DNA of 64,000 nt from assembly GCA_902806565.1 (NCBI GenBank), contig CADCXA010000007.1, forward strand, positions 434,001 through 498,000, in the 5' to 3' direction. Position numbers and translations under genes: made by a program. The DNA is from Hypoxylon rubiginosum (taxonomy: Eukaryota; Ascomycota; Sordariomycetes; Xylariales; Hypoxylaceae). The notes below the pieces were generated by a model. That model was not told where the DNA came from, did not search any database, and saw only the letters and a program-made list of their open reading frames with translations. Positions 43,504 through 55,163 of this stretch are shown here, in pieces; position 1 is the stretch's first letter; every line of letters starts with the position of its first letter.

Positions 43504-45391
43504 GACTGGATAAAGTGAAAGCTTGTAATGGAAAATGAACCACAAGAATGGAAGCTCTCGAATTGAAGAACACGAGGTCATATGCGGAACTGGAGACATC
43601 ACCTTTCCTGTAGCGAGAAGCTTGGTACTTATAGGGACGTGACAGAAGAAGGCAAGTCTTATGGAAAACGTGATCGACACCATCGATGGAAGATATACCG
43701 AACCACTAGCGCTGCTCACTATTACACCAAGTACTTGACATATACCCTTCAACAAGCTGACCATGTACGTACTGTATAGTTTCGTTACACAAGACCACTT
43801 TGGCTGTCGTGTCAGCGTAGCATGCATGCTTGCCGCGCTGCCGATGCCGCAATCTAGGCGCGCTTAAGTCGGTGAATAGGTAGCTCCCCGTTTGTTGCGC
43901 TTAGGATATAGGGCTGTGGTACTCACCTATCTAGGTAGGTGAGCTTACACCGACCTGGAATGCTTATTACCGGCGTTCAAGTCTCCGTTGGATCTGCTTT
44001 AATGTGGGTTAATTATCTCCAAATTTACATGAATACCTGGGCTAATTCCCCGTGTGATAGAACGCAGCGTGTTATTAAATTTACACAGCAATTAAGGCTA
44101 GGCCTACTGGAAATCATCTACGTACCTAAGGTATATAGTAAGATAATGTAACTTTGACTAAGCTAGGAATATATATAGGAGTAAACGTAATCATCCCCTT
44201 TAGACACCTCTAAAAGTTGTTATAAGGCAGGTAAATATTTACCCAAATATCTATCATTTAACCCGATTATAACTTACAAGCCGGGTGTAACCTCAGTGCT
44301 CCGAGGGCGTCAGACACGGCCGTCCTCGTGTGACCAGGTACGGAAGCAATCCTACAAGGGAGCTTTTGCCCATTCGACCAACCTGGCTGCCTGATCGACT
44401 TGTGCATTGCACATTTACATGTAGCGCCCCTAACACGCAGATACGCTTATTTCCGCGCATTTGAGGCTCTGCTCCGGGTCACGCAACTACTGCAGAAATG
44501 TCTCGCCCGACCTTTTGGTCACGCAGCATTTATCATTTATGTTCCCACGTATCACAATAATCGGAACTTTCATGTACTTAAACACCGAGCCAACAGATAC
44601 CAGCCCAAAGGGTTGCCTGACGCAAACATTACATATGGAATCTTTCAGGCAGTCAACTTCCAAATAGAGAAAGGCATACATAAACCAAAGTGCAAAATTG
44701 GTACAGCCGAACACTCCGGGTTACCGAGCCAAGTAAGAATCTTGGTGCTACATGAGCATCGCATGCCCTATGCAGTTACGTCAGTTTATCTTGTATCTGC
44801 AGGTAATATATGTATGTCTCGCCACTCCCATTCCTGGACTCTCTTATCGACTGAACCCTGGCTTCCTGTCTATCACCTAGCTGTGCCACAGAAACAGGGC
44901 GTTAAGTACGCATTGAAGCAGGTGTATTGAAATTCGCTCATACATACGCATTACAATAGCAGAATATCTTCCGAAAACCCGGATTTTCAATCCCCGACGC
45001 CTCGCTTTCCATGGCTAGCTCCTCGTAGAAGACAGCTGCCAAGCTTATGCCCCAATTCCCTCAAGCCAGAAGCATAGGGCCAAATTGACAGAACATTGAA
45101 ATCCCACTAGCTCCATGACACTGTGCTTGAATACCTCCTTAGCGACCCTGTCTATAGCTGTGTTAGTAAACTCTTCGCTTACTGAAAATAGGAAATTTAT
45201 ATCCATCCCACTTGGAGACGGGAATTGAGCCCCAGCCATATTCGAGTATCGTGTGCTAGTCATACTAGTACTCGTTTACAGAGGGACCAAGTCGCCATAA
45301 GGAAATTTGGCTATGCTCCGCCACCTCTCACCAACAAGAGGCCAGCCGGCGATCAAGCCGTAAAGTCTCAGGCTAATTCATGGAAATGAAC
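43504..45391. other. Gene-poor region between paralogs 2 and 3
   Basis: Holds the paralog 2 promoter. Open frames at 44400-44930 (no ATG start, no protein-like character) and 45045-45263 (minus) are not supported as genes. Confidence 0.45.
43628..43635 (-). promoter_or_regulatory. TATA-like box CCTATAAG upstream of paralog 2
   Basis: CCTATAAG on the minus strand, 125 bp before ATG 43503. Confidence 0.45.
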
Positions 45392-45875
45392 CTACTTTAT
45401 CGCCTGATCAAACTTTGCCACCGCACCATTAATTTCGCATTGAACTTTGGCTTGACGAGCAGCGAGGCTCGATTCGGTGCCCTGTTGCTGGAGAAGAGTC
45501 GTGATGGGAGCATCACCTCGAGCCACAGCGGTTACGTATTCTTGAATGCTTCTAGCTGAATATGAGGTCTGGCTAGCCGACACGCCCTCATTCGCTGCGG
45601 CGCCGTGCTGTTCATGTGATAGGCTCGCTCTAAGCCAAGGAGAGACGGGAATTAGTTGGGATCCGCGTCAAGTCAAAGCTGAGATGCATAATATGCTTCC
45701 GAAAAAGAACAGTCCCACACGATCGATCATAACCTCAACATACACTTACACACACCAATCCCCTGCTACCGATTCTCTAGCCCGTAAAGCACGAGAACGA
45801 GAGATGGATGACTAAAAGAAGAAAACGTGATAAGACTTACCTGGTCGTAACACACCCTTGGGTTGAGTAACTCAT
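45392..45875 (-). CDS. Small two-exon gene of unknown family, paralog 3 of 3
   Basis: Exon 1 (45875-45841) is again 35 nt and ends in phase 2 (MSYSTQGCVTTR across the junction). Intron 45630-45840 has a GTAAGT donor and GGCTTAG acceptor. Exon 2 (45629-45392) gives 90 residues. The core is YVTAVARGDAPITTLLQQ, SSLAARQAKVQCEINGAVAK and FDQ. The N-terminal half (SLSHEQHGAAANEG) is low complexity. Intact frame. The conserved intron phase, exon 1 length and core prove common descent with paralogs 1 and 2; homologs outside the window are not known to me. Confidence 0.62.
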
Positions 45876-46025
45876 GGCTGTCTAGAATCGCTAAGGGCAA
45901 GATTGCTTATGGTATGTGCGTTGACCAAGGTGATCAGACTGTAACGAGGTCGGAAGTGGCCCGCTGATATGGAAGTCGTTGTCTATAGGTAGGTATCACA
46001 TCAAAATGAGGAGAGAAGCGTAGTT

Positions 46026-46033
46026 CTTATAGG
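46026..46033 (-). promoter_or_regulatory. TATA-like box CCTATAAG upstream of paralog 3
   Basis: CCTATAAG on the minus strand, 151 bp before ATG 45875. Confidence 0.45.
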
Positions 46034-46709
46034 AGTCTCAGCCAGCGGATCACTTCGGTATCCATGCCATATCACATCTCAGATCATGACATCTACTCTT
46101 CACCCTACGTCTCAAAACACAGTGCCCACGGATTTCGAGGCGGGGAGGTGGAGGTCCACTCCCTCATGAGTGAGGAGGAGAGTCGACCTTGTCTGCCGCC
46201 GCCGCCGCATCGTGATTGGTTTACTTGGTTGGCAGTCGCCGAATATTCCCGGTGCCCATGGGGAATACTAAATACTATGAGCACGTCAGCTAGGTTATTG
46301 TTATCTTGTCATGATGAAGGTCATGGTGCGACTTCTGTTATCGTATACAATGCCCTCCGATGATTCGACATTCGTCTCTCCGATAGGGTAGAGAAGTACA
46401 CTGTGTAGGCGACGAAGTGCAATATTCCACCTCCGCGGCACAAATACGCCGAATGCACAAAAGCGCCTCCTATGAAAGTACTTGGGTAGGTGAGTATGCA
46501 GTATAAATGTGTGTTGAAAATTAGAAGTCACGACTCATGACAGTCATGCCACACGCCCAAGCGAATGAGATTCCAACGGGGAGATAGCCAACGGGAGTTA
46601 GCGCAGGACCAGGGTATACGCGGTAGTACCGTCGATATAGTTTCTCTGAGGCAGTGTTTAAACGTAGGTACGTATGCATACACAAGCCCACATTTCCAAT
46701 GCGGCTCTG

Positions 46710-46749
46710 TAAGGCAACGTGAACTACTTTGGTAGGTCACGTTGCCTTA
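46710..46749. repeat. 40-bp palindrome (18-bp stem, one mismatch, 4-nt loop)
   Basis: TAAGGCAACGTGA (46710-46722) pairs with TCACGTTGCCTTA (46737-46749); inside it CTAC/GTAG also pair around TTTG. A third partial copy, GTGACGTTGCCTTATTTT, follows at about 46754-46771. Confidence 0.85.
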
Positions 46750-48149
46750 TTTGGTGACGTTGCCTTATTTTCTCAGATACGTACCTCCCAATGGTTCGCC
46801 GGATAGTTCGCAATGTGAAATTGAGCCGCAGCAAGAGAGAATACGATTTTGCGCCCCTTCCCCTAACAGCCAAAGACATCCCTACTGTCACATACTGAAC
46901 GGCTTATATCCACGAGCTCGTTAATCACATCAAGCATAGGCATGTTCATATAAAAGTACCTACGTGAGATTATACTCCAATGAAGCTAAATGGGTCTGTC
47001 CTAATAGGTGAAAGCGAATAGTTATAGTATATGGTAGCCGTATCATCTAAATACCTAAGCGAATATTTGACTTTGGTCTACGCATACATTTGACCCAACA
47101 GAAATGTTAGAATCAGGTTGCAGCTGAGCTATAGTAACCTCCATTGACCTAAGGTTGTATAATGTCTACCCCTATGAGCACCAGGTCGGAGATCTGTCAC
47201 ATTCCATACGTCGCCAATTTTATGAACATATGCGCATTGAAAGAAATCCCTGCGAGTATGAGAGACATACCTGTATATTTTCTTGTCTTGTGCATGTCGA
47301 GGCGGCGCAGGGACGGGCGAGAAAAAAAGGATTTTCAGAATTTGAGGCTTATTTTAGGATGCGAACCACTTCAAGGCAACCAAGCCAGGTGCCTATTGCC
47401 ACTTTACACTTACCGTACCCTAATCTCCCCGTATCTAAAATTATCTAGATTTTGCTGGTCATAGACATTAATACATGTTCGATCATCGATTACGTTGGGT
47501 ACCAATCTGGCCTGAGACTGGCCTGGTGACATCGAATCTGCTTTCTCCATGTACTTTGGCATCGCTACCGGAAATGCTATCGGCGGCAGGCCACGCCAAA
47601 TACTACGTATAAGCTCTCTCGCTGCAAGCATTCCTTCGGCCGAGAGGACTCGAGCCAAGCTAGACGATAAGCTTGGGTACTAGGTATACTATTTCTATTT
47701 GATAGGTTCATCCTACGAGCAATAAATGACAAAGAAAAAAAACATATGTCCCATGCGAGGCATCATGTATGATTAGATGTGATACATGATAGAATAAAAG
47801 TATCAGACGGAAAATCATGCGGAGAAGTGTGGGGTGGAATCAAGCTGTGGGATGGCGACACGACAGCCAGGGGCTAACTCAACAAAACGAAGCCAGATAA
47901 CAAGATGTCTCTACTGCCTAGGCTGATTTGACTTGCTCTGGTGAATGAGGCTGACAATGTGTAGGTAAGTGGTAGGTAAACAAGATATAAATAAATGCAC
48001 TTTGGTAATATAGGCAACTGTTTTTAAAATACCGCATATAAAGGGGCCTTACATAGCATGCATATCGCCGCGTGGCCTCCCGCAGATTGTCACCCCCTCG
48101 TAACCCTCCAGTTTCTATACGACTCCCCAGTCGTACTCGCTGATGAAAG

Positions 48150-48903
48150 TCATAACTTCCCGGCCGGCGGATCGGTGCTAGCTTTTCCATGTTCGCACAC
48201 CGCCAGCAAGGCGCCTTCGCGGCCGTCCTCGGTTACGGCTCTCATCTCGCCCCGCAAGGCGCACAGCGTCCGTCCGGCCTGGAGGACCTCGCACTTGATG
48301 TCGACCGAGGTGCCGACCGGGATAGGCCGTAGATACGTGACGTTGAGCGTTCGGCTGACGCCCGTGTACTGCCAGAAGCCGGGCTTCGATATGAGGTGCA
48401 GCGGCAGGGTGGTGCACGCGTCGAAGATGGTCGACGCACACCCGCCGTGTAGGTTGCCGAGCCCGTTGCTGTGGATAGGCTGCACGTTGAACCGGAAGAC
48501 GATGTTGGGATGTGGCGGAGAGGATGAGTGAGAGACGATGGATAGGTATGGTACTATGCTGGTCATCCATTCCTAATCTATCATTAGTATTCAAATACAC
48601 GATATGAACATTATTGTCTCATTCTCCGAGTATATGCTGGTCTATATAGAGACATAATCTGCTTGTTTGCATCTTACTCTCTTAGTTGGCCATTGAGAGA
48701 GTTGGTTCATGTTGCCAAGGGATTAGAGAGCAACTTAGTTAGAATGAGCATCGCGAGAATGAGCTTACATGTTTTTTAGGGTCCTTATACGTCTCTGATG
48801 ATATTTCTAGAAAAGCCTCGGCCTTCCTTATGCCTTCATACTGCATCAATGCTTCCAATAAGACTACTCCAGGTACACTCTTGTTTTGGGGGGTACCGGG
48901 CAT
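48150..48903 (-). CDS. Hotdog-fold thioesterase (PaaI / ACOT13-like)
   Basis: Exons 48903-48769 and 48572-48150, intron 48573-48768 (donor GTAAGC, acceptor ATTAG), phase 0; 185 residues. Exon 1 (MPGTPQNKSVPGVVLLEALM onward) is inferred because exon 2 alone would begin late in the fold; it joins as KDPKKHEWMTSIV. The active-site motif NGLGNLHGGCASTIFDACTT matches the 4HBT signature, with the Asp near the start of the central helix. Later strands are SRTLNVTYLRPIPVGTSVDI and GALLAVCEHGK. It would hydrolyse acyl-CoA or related thioesters. Location unclear; no targeting peptide obvious. Same strand and same CCTATAAG promoter octamer as the small paralogs. Confidence 0.8.
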
Positions 48904-50539
48904 TTTGTGCGGCTGACTGATTGGTTCCTGGTAGGCAATGTACCTAATAAAATGAAACCTCGGACTCGGGTATTGAAGCAGCGGGAGACTGATATAAGGC
49001 GAATAGGCCTACTTATAGGAACAGTGTAATAGGAGATAAGTTAGACGGCGTACGAGGTACTACCTACATGTAGGTAAGGCAATGGAGACAATGGCTGAAT
49101 GGGTAGCCACATAGCGGATCAAATATGGGGAAGTAGATAAGTCTAATTGAACCTCGGCTGTGGCGCCTGTAGTTTGGTAAGTTTGGTAGCCTGTTGGTAC
49201 CTTGTAAGATGTCATGCAAGATGTAAGATATAAGCCTGTAACCGGCATCCTTACACGTGTTTACCTACATAACGGGGTCCTTTAACCTGTTAGAGATTGC
49301 TGCAGAACTGAATATGTGGCATGTACACGCCGAAGTTTCCAACAAGACACTAGCTCCAACTCGGATGTGCATTAGGACATCAGGTATGCATGTCTACTAC
49401 CGCGATGGAGGGGTGAATCGCGTCGCACCTAAAAAGGGGGGAGGATTACCACCCCAGATTTAGCGGCATGTTCTACGCAAGGGGGGACCGTTGGGAACAA
49501 GAAACAAGTGGAATGAAGGGAATAAAAAAATAACGATGTATTAGGTAAGCAGAAATAAGTTTACTATGTACATATGTATGTAGATCTAACACCTCGAGAT
49601 ATGTGGTCCGAGCGCAAAGATAACGAATAGAAGGGGGGAAAATTAGCAGTAGGATGCACTGAATGCACAGCTTCAGGGGAAATTTCTCCTTGCCTAACTC
49701 CTAGGTACCTTAGATACCCTAGATATCTCCTAGCCTTGCGTGGCGTATTCATCTGATTGGCTGGCTCAGGAGTAGTTCGGGGCGCCAATGACCTAATTTG
49801 GCACAAGTAAGCTGTACAATACAGAAAGTAGTAGGAGGTACGTACCTAGGTACTGGGACTAGGGGGTTGTGGTTCTGAACCCAGCAACCTTACAGTTTTT
49901 ACAGCGACCCACGACCCAGTAAACTCAAGTAAACTCAAGTAAACCCAAGCTGGCAAGAACCTAACAGGAACAGCTTTCCAAATTTCCAATCTACCTTAAC
50001 ATCCGCCAACACGTCTCGGAAAATCTCCCAACTTCTCTGGATCTGGACAAGACGCCAGCCAAACGACGAAGACAACCTGTCAACCCATTACGACTCTATT
50101 CGAAGCGACACAGCGGGAATTATTCTATTCTGTTGCACGCGTCGCATTTGTCTCCCAGTTCAAGTATTCTTGATTCTTTTCGCTCATTACCCGCCCTGTT
50201 TAATCTTTTTTTTATTTAATTTTTTTAATCACCTCCCCCCGAGACGAGAAGCTTTCTTCCCCTATCGCAGCTATCGCAGCTGTCGCGACCTTTTGAATAA
50301 TTCGTGTCTCGCACGCCGAAAACGATCCTCCCACGTTACCGCTCTTCGGTCCCGTACGCGAGAGCTCGAGCCAATTGATTTTTCCGCCGTCGCATCCTCT
50401 ACCTCGGATCCAAGATCTCATCTTGCAGAGGTGCTCGCCACCCAAATGCGCATGTCGAGAAGCCCGCCTCAGAATCAACGGTGAAGACGGTAGTGAGGGT
50501 TGAATACCGTCAACTTGGTGAACCAGAAAGCAACTACCC
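48904..50539. other. Divergent intergenic region thioesterase / striatin
   Basis: 1.6 kb. Holds the thioesterase promoter on the left and, from about 49,900, the striatin promoter with a T-rich tract at 50206-50230. No gene supported. Confidence 0.45.
49012..49019 (-). promoter_or_regulatory. TATA-like box CCTATAAG upstream of the thioesterase
   Basis: CCTATAAG on the minus strand, 109 bp before ATG 48903. Confidence 0.45.
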
Positions 50540-53265
50540 ATGAGCTGGCAACAGGTCTCCGCCATGGGAGCTGGTGGGAATGGATCCGGTGGTATGGGTG
50601 GCGGCCAGGACTTGTCCGGAGGAGGACTCGGCGGTTCGTCAAATCAGCCGCATGCCACTGAATATACTCTACAAGGTACGACTAGATACGCCGACCCGTC
50701 CCGCCTTGCGAATTCGGGACCACCCTAAGCTAATTTACCCGTGCCGGATAGGCGTTATGCGCTTCCTGCAGACCGAGTGGCACCGGCACGAACGAGATAG
50801 AAACGCCTGGGAGATCGAACGTCAGGAGATGAAAGGTAGGATAGCCGCCCTCGAAGGTTCCGCTAGGAGAGCCGACGCTACGCAGAAGGCGCTCAAGAGA
50901 TACGTCAGTATCTTGGAAAAGAAGGTCAAAGATCAAGCTGCCCAGTTGAAGGTCGCTTCTTCCACTCCTTCCGCCGCAGACCATTCCGTAAAGCAGCCTC
51001 AAAAGATCGACAGGGCCGCCCTGATTCAAGAGAAGCTTAAAGGTACGTTCGAAACCGTATTCCATATCGAAGTATAACGGCCTTGTAGTATTGACTCTGC
51101 GTGTAGCGTCCGATGACAAACCAAAAGAGTCGTTGCCTGGTCTCGAGGGTCTCGTAGGCGAGCGTGTGCAAGAGGACGAGGAACGCGAGAACCTCAGGGT
51201 CTTCTTGGATCAGTGCCAAGCCGAATTCACCTATCTAATGATCACGCCTGCTAACCCCATGCCCCCTCGAGAATCTCCGCCCTTACCTCTGATGGACGAT
51301 CTTAGAGAAGGGGACTTTGGAATGCCGATGGCCCAGCAGCCTCTCGACGCAGCTTTTCAGGCGATGAGGCTCAACCAGAATCATGTAAAGGATCCCGCTT
51401 CCCGCTCGGCCTCGGCAAATACGAATAATCACCACGCGCCAATGATGCAGCAGTCAAATTCCGGGGGGAACGTGGCTCAGAAAAATGCGGATTTACAATC
51501 CGCACCTATGATTCGCTCGGGGGAGAATGCTGCTTCGATGTACTCGCACCCCGGCGAATGGAACGCTTCTGGGCAACCGGTGACTCGCATGCAGGAAGAT
51601 GCAAACGCGAAGCCGAACCACTCGAACGAGTTGGCCCGCACCGAATTGTCCGAAGGTCCAATGGAAAAGCGAGGTCCGGGCGACGGAGACGGTTGGGATT
51701 TTGGCGAAGGCACCTTTCCCGACCCGGCATCTGCGCAGCAGTTACAGCCCGTCACGCATCGTCCGGACACAGACGCTTTTCCAAATGCAGAAAATCTTCC
51801 CAAGTCACCCAACCGCGGCCCAACCGCCCACAGGCGGAAGACTTCCATGTCTCGCAGGAAAAGTGCCGAGCAAGAGCTTTCCCTCAACGGAATGGCACAG
51901 AAAGCAGAAAGCGGCAATTTCAAGTTGCGATACGGGCTACGTGGTCATCTCAACGCGGTCCGTACCGTGATATTTTCGGGCGGCGGAAGCCCTGGCGAGC
52001 CGGAAATCTGCACCGGAGGCGACGACGGATTGATCAAGCGTTTCCATATTCCGCGAGAGAATCCCGGCCATCTCGGTAGCATATCGTCCGACCTCGATGT
52101 ACCAGCCGACTTCACGCACCGCGGACACACCGGTGCCGTTTTGTCGCTGACGTCTTGGTCTCCATCTCCTAACTTTTCTACGGGCGGTCGCGCCCAAGGT
52201 GACGGTTGGATCTTCTCGGGTGGTCAAGATGCGACTATCCGGGTATGGGAACGTGGTAGGGTAGATCCCAAGGCGACACTCGACGGCCATACGGATGCCG
52301 TCTGGGCTATCTGTGTACTACCAGCGACACTTGGCGCCGTCTTCGGCCAATCAAATCCTTACGGCCCGCCCGACCGAATCCTAGTTGCTTCCGGAGCGGC
52401 GGATGGCGCCGTGAAGATCTGGGCTGTCAGCGCGCCGCCTCAGCTTACTTCGCCGCAACCAGGACCACCACGTCGCGGCACGGCAAGCGGTCGGGTCCGG
52501 GGCAATTCTATGAGTTCCGGGTCGCAATTCCCGAACTCTCCTCAGCCTAGCATGGCTTCAAACTCACCCTTCCACCACAGCCTAGTCCATGATATACGCC
52601 GCTCGAACGGTTCGCAGGCCTCGCCGACGTGCATTACTCCGCTATCAGCCAGTGGCGAAACTTTCGTCGTTAGTTATTCGGACGCTGCTATCATCGTGTT
52701 CAACACGAGAACCGGCGAAGAGATTGGGTCCATGGCGAGCCTCGAGACGTATGACAACACGATCAGCACGAGCGTCAATGCTATCGTGGCGACGACGGCA
52801 GGCCTCGACCAGAGCCCCGGTCTAGGGCTGGGTGACGAGGAAACGAGTGGTCCGACTGGCGGTAGCGGTACGGCCGCAAGCGGTATAGAGGGTGTTATCA
52901 TCTCGGGGCACGAAGACAGATTCATAAGGTTCTTCGATGCCAACAGTGGTATGTTTGGGATGCTCGTATTTATTCCGCTATATTGGTTACTAATCTCGTC
53001 TAAAGGTCAATGTACATATAACATGCTCGCTCATCCGGCATCCATATCGTCCCTGTCTCTTAGCCCCGACGGCCTCGAGCTTGTATCTGCTGGCCACGAC
53101 GCCAGCCTTCGATTCTGGTCCTTAGAAAAGCGAACCTGTACTCAAGAGATCACCAGCCACCGGATCATGAGGGGAGAGGGCGTCTGTGCTGTGGTCTGGA
53201 GCCAAGATGGCCGATGGGTCGTCAGTGGTGGAGGGGACGGGATTGTAAAAGTCTTCGCACGTTAA
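50540..53265 (+). CDS. pro11: Striatin-family STRIPAK scaffold (PRO11 / HAM-3 type)
   Basis: Exons 50540-50675, 50752-51042, 51107-52948 and 53006-53265; 842 residues, phases consistent. A Gly-rich N-terminus leads to the caveolin-binding/coiled-coil region at about residues 47-105 ([37 protein letters not shown]). A long disordered middle follows, then WD40 repeats from about residue 413 to the end ([73 protein letters not shown]). Striatin scaffolds PP2A, Mob3 and germinal-centre kinases in the STRIPAK complex and controls hyphal fusion and fruiting-body formation in Sordariomycetes. Intron 3 is 57 nt and stop-free, so its retention would insert a hydrophobic 19-residue stretch into the propeller. 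Confidence 0.94.
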
Positions 53266-54253
53266 ACCTAATTGCCTAAAGACGTTTACGGGAAAATCAC
53301 GCGGAGGGGGAATATCGGTAATGATGAATACCTAGCGGAGTTTGGTGGAAGGTATCTTTTTCTTCTTTCTTCTTGGTTAGCAGGATGTAACTCACAAGAC
53401 AGACGATGATGAGTCGTCGTGGGTGTTTCTCGGCTAACTTACCTGGAACGGATCTGCGATTTCCGAAGAGGCGACAAACCAATGCATGGCAAGAGGGGTT
53501 CATACATAGTCGGAGTTATGATCGAGTCTTTAAGTTCGGGGAGACTCGTGTATAAACAAGAAAAAAAAAATGATACGAAACTCGAAAATAATGGGAGAAC
53601 GAAACGGAGATGTTTTTGCTTGGCGCTACCAAATCAATCCCGGGCATTTATAAACGTCGTCTCTATGATCAGGTCTATGATCAGGTCTATGATCAGGATA
53701 GAAAGCAATCTTCCTTTCCCCTACGATTGATGGGCAGAGATTTTTATTACTTATTATCATTCAAGCCCGGCATTGAGCGGATGCGAAAGAAGAGAAAAAA
53801 GACAGAGAGGAGAGGCGATGAGATTCTAACGTGTAGATATGATGAGCATTGCTTGCCACTTACGAAAGAGCAGCACTTTGTGTAAAAAGAAAGAAATCCA
53901 AGAGAACCAGTTGCATTCTAATCAGATCTAAGAGTCTTGCGAGATGCTTTCTTTACCTACATCTCTAGTATGTATCTTGTGTGTTAGTATTGTACATTTG
54001 ACTGAATATACTCCTCAACTGCACTGCTTCTTTTCATCTACGATACGTCAAAACTCGTATATTTAAAGGATTTGATTTTACTATGTGCCTGATTTACCAG
54101 AATTTTAACTTGTCGAGTATTTCATATCTGTCTTTAGTCCTCGCGATCAAGTTTTGGCGTGATGTTAAGTGGCCGGCCGCACGGACCACCAGAGTATAGG
54201 CCTCTTATATAAAGCTACATTGCGACAACTAAGACATGTTAAATCATATCTTA
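53266..54253. other. Intergenic region between striatin and tRNA-Glu
   Basis: 3' UTR of striatin, a 12-bp tandem repeat (TCTATGATCAGG, three copies, 53662-53697), then AT-rich DNA. No gene. Confidence 0.5.
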
Positions 54254-54337
54254 TCCGAATTGGTGTAGTGGCTAACATTTGACGCTCTCAAGAAATTGCG
54301 ATCCGTCAAGCCCGGGGTTCGATTCCCCGATTCGGAG
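54254..54337 (+). tRNA. tRNA-Glu (CTC) with 12-nt intron
   Basis: The acceptor arms TCCGAAT (54254-54260) and ATTCGGA (54330-54336) pair perfectly, followed by discriminator G. D arm GTGTAGTGGCTAACAT. The anticodon stem TGACG/CGTCA encloses CTCTCA, with anticodon CTC at 54287-54289. The 12 nt at 54291-54302 (AGAAATTGCGAT) interrupt the loop after position 37, the standard site for nuclear tRNA introns. T arm CGGGGTTCGATTCCCCG. CCA is not encoded, as expected for a eukaryotic nuclear gene. Confidence 0.93.
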
Positions 54338-55163
54338 TTATCATTTTCATTTTTATCTTTTCGTATAGCTGAGTTTTTCAGAAGCGGTTTACGAAGTATA
54401 TAGTAATTCTTTTTTTGGTTAATGAAACTACTCCTTATCTGCGTAGAGTCCGTGATGTACTTGCGCGGGTTGAATTATGTACGCATCTCTAGTCGCATCT
54501 AGACGTACCTTACCAGAGCCATTGGATGAAAAGATATGTAAAGAGGCATTCTTATCGTTGACATTTTCGAGTTTGAATAAATTGCACTGGTCAAAATACA
54601 ACAATCAGATGCACCAGATGCTAGACACTAAGTAGCTATTCTCTCCAAAAAGTAGACGATATGCAAACTGGACAACGTCTTTGGATTGTCCTTAATCCAG
54701 CTCTAGTCCGTCTCGTCACCTTATGTATCTATCTACCTTACTCAACTCGTCACGTTGATAGAGGTCTTTTAATTTACGATACCGTACAACACAAGCGCCA
54801 CTTAGGGGGAGCTCTTAGTAGCTAAGGTATCGACTCCGCAACACGAGCGAGACGCCGCCTCCTATCTACGGGGGGTGAGGATGGCGATTCTACCAGTTAT
54901 CTCTAGACCAAACGCCCCATCCGTCCACCTACCCCGTCCTGCCCGTTCCCATCTAGGTAGGACTCGCTCGACTAACTACAGTGGGTAATGTAAGGAAATT
55001 TTGCAATTGGGGGGGTATCATGACATGTGTATGCATGGTGTTTCCAGTCTCTAATAAGAAAAACAAGAAAAGCCGACTATGCCGCCGCTTTGGATGTCTT
55101 CTGTTACCATAATGAAACAAAAGGGAATGTGTCCGGGCTTGGTTGATCCCCGCACCGCAATAA
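54338..55163. other. Intergenic region between tRNA-Glu and TBC gene 3' end
   Basis: The T-run TTCTTTTTTTGG near 54408 may end polymerase III transcription. Otherwise no feature seen. Confidence 0.5.

Larger units (their letters stand above)
45876..48149. other. Gene-poor region with a long hairpin
   Basis: Paralog 3 promoter, then 2 kb of AT-rich DNA with a near-perfect palindrome at 46710-46749. No gene I can support. Confidence 0.45.

Noticed and set aside
44400..44930. 176-codon plus-strand frame in the gene-poor region
   Set aside because: It begins with TTG, has no ATG in a reasonable context, random composition and no family resemblance.
45045..45263. 72-codon minus-strand frame with ATG and a TACTAACACAG branch/acceptor-like sequence
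   Set aside because: The apparent intron would be 25 nt, too short, and no homology is recognisable. Kept only as a weak possibility.
46064..46363. 99-codon plus-strand frame with ATG upstream of paralog 3
   Set aside because: Overlaps the promoter of the opposite-strand gene and shows no protein-like pattern.
47410..47658. 82-codon minus-strand frame (MSPGQSQARLVPNV)
   Set aside because: Starts at TTG, a stop lies just upstream, and no exon partner could be found; may be a gene remnant but cannot be supported.
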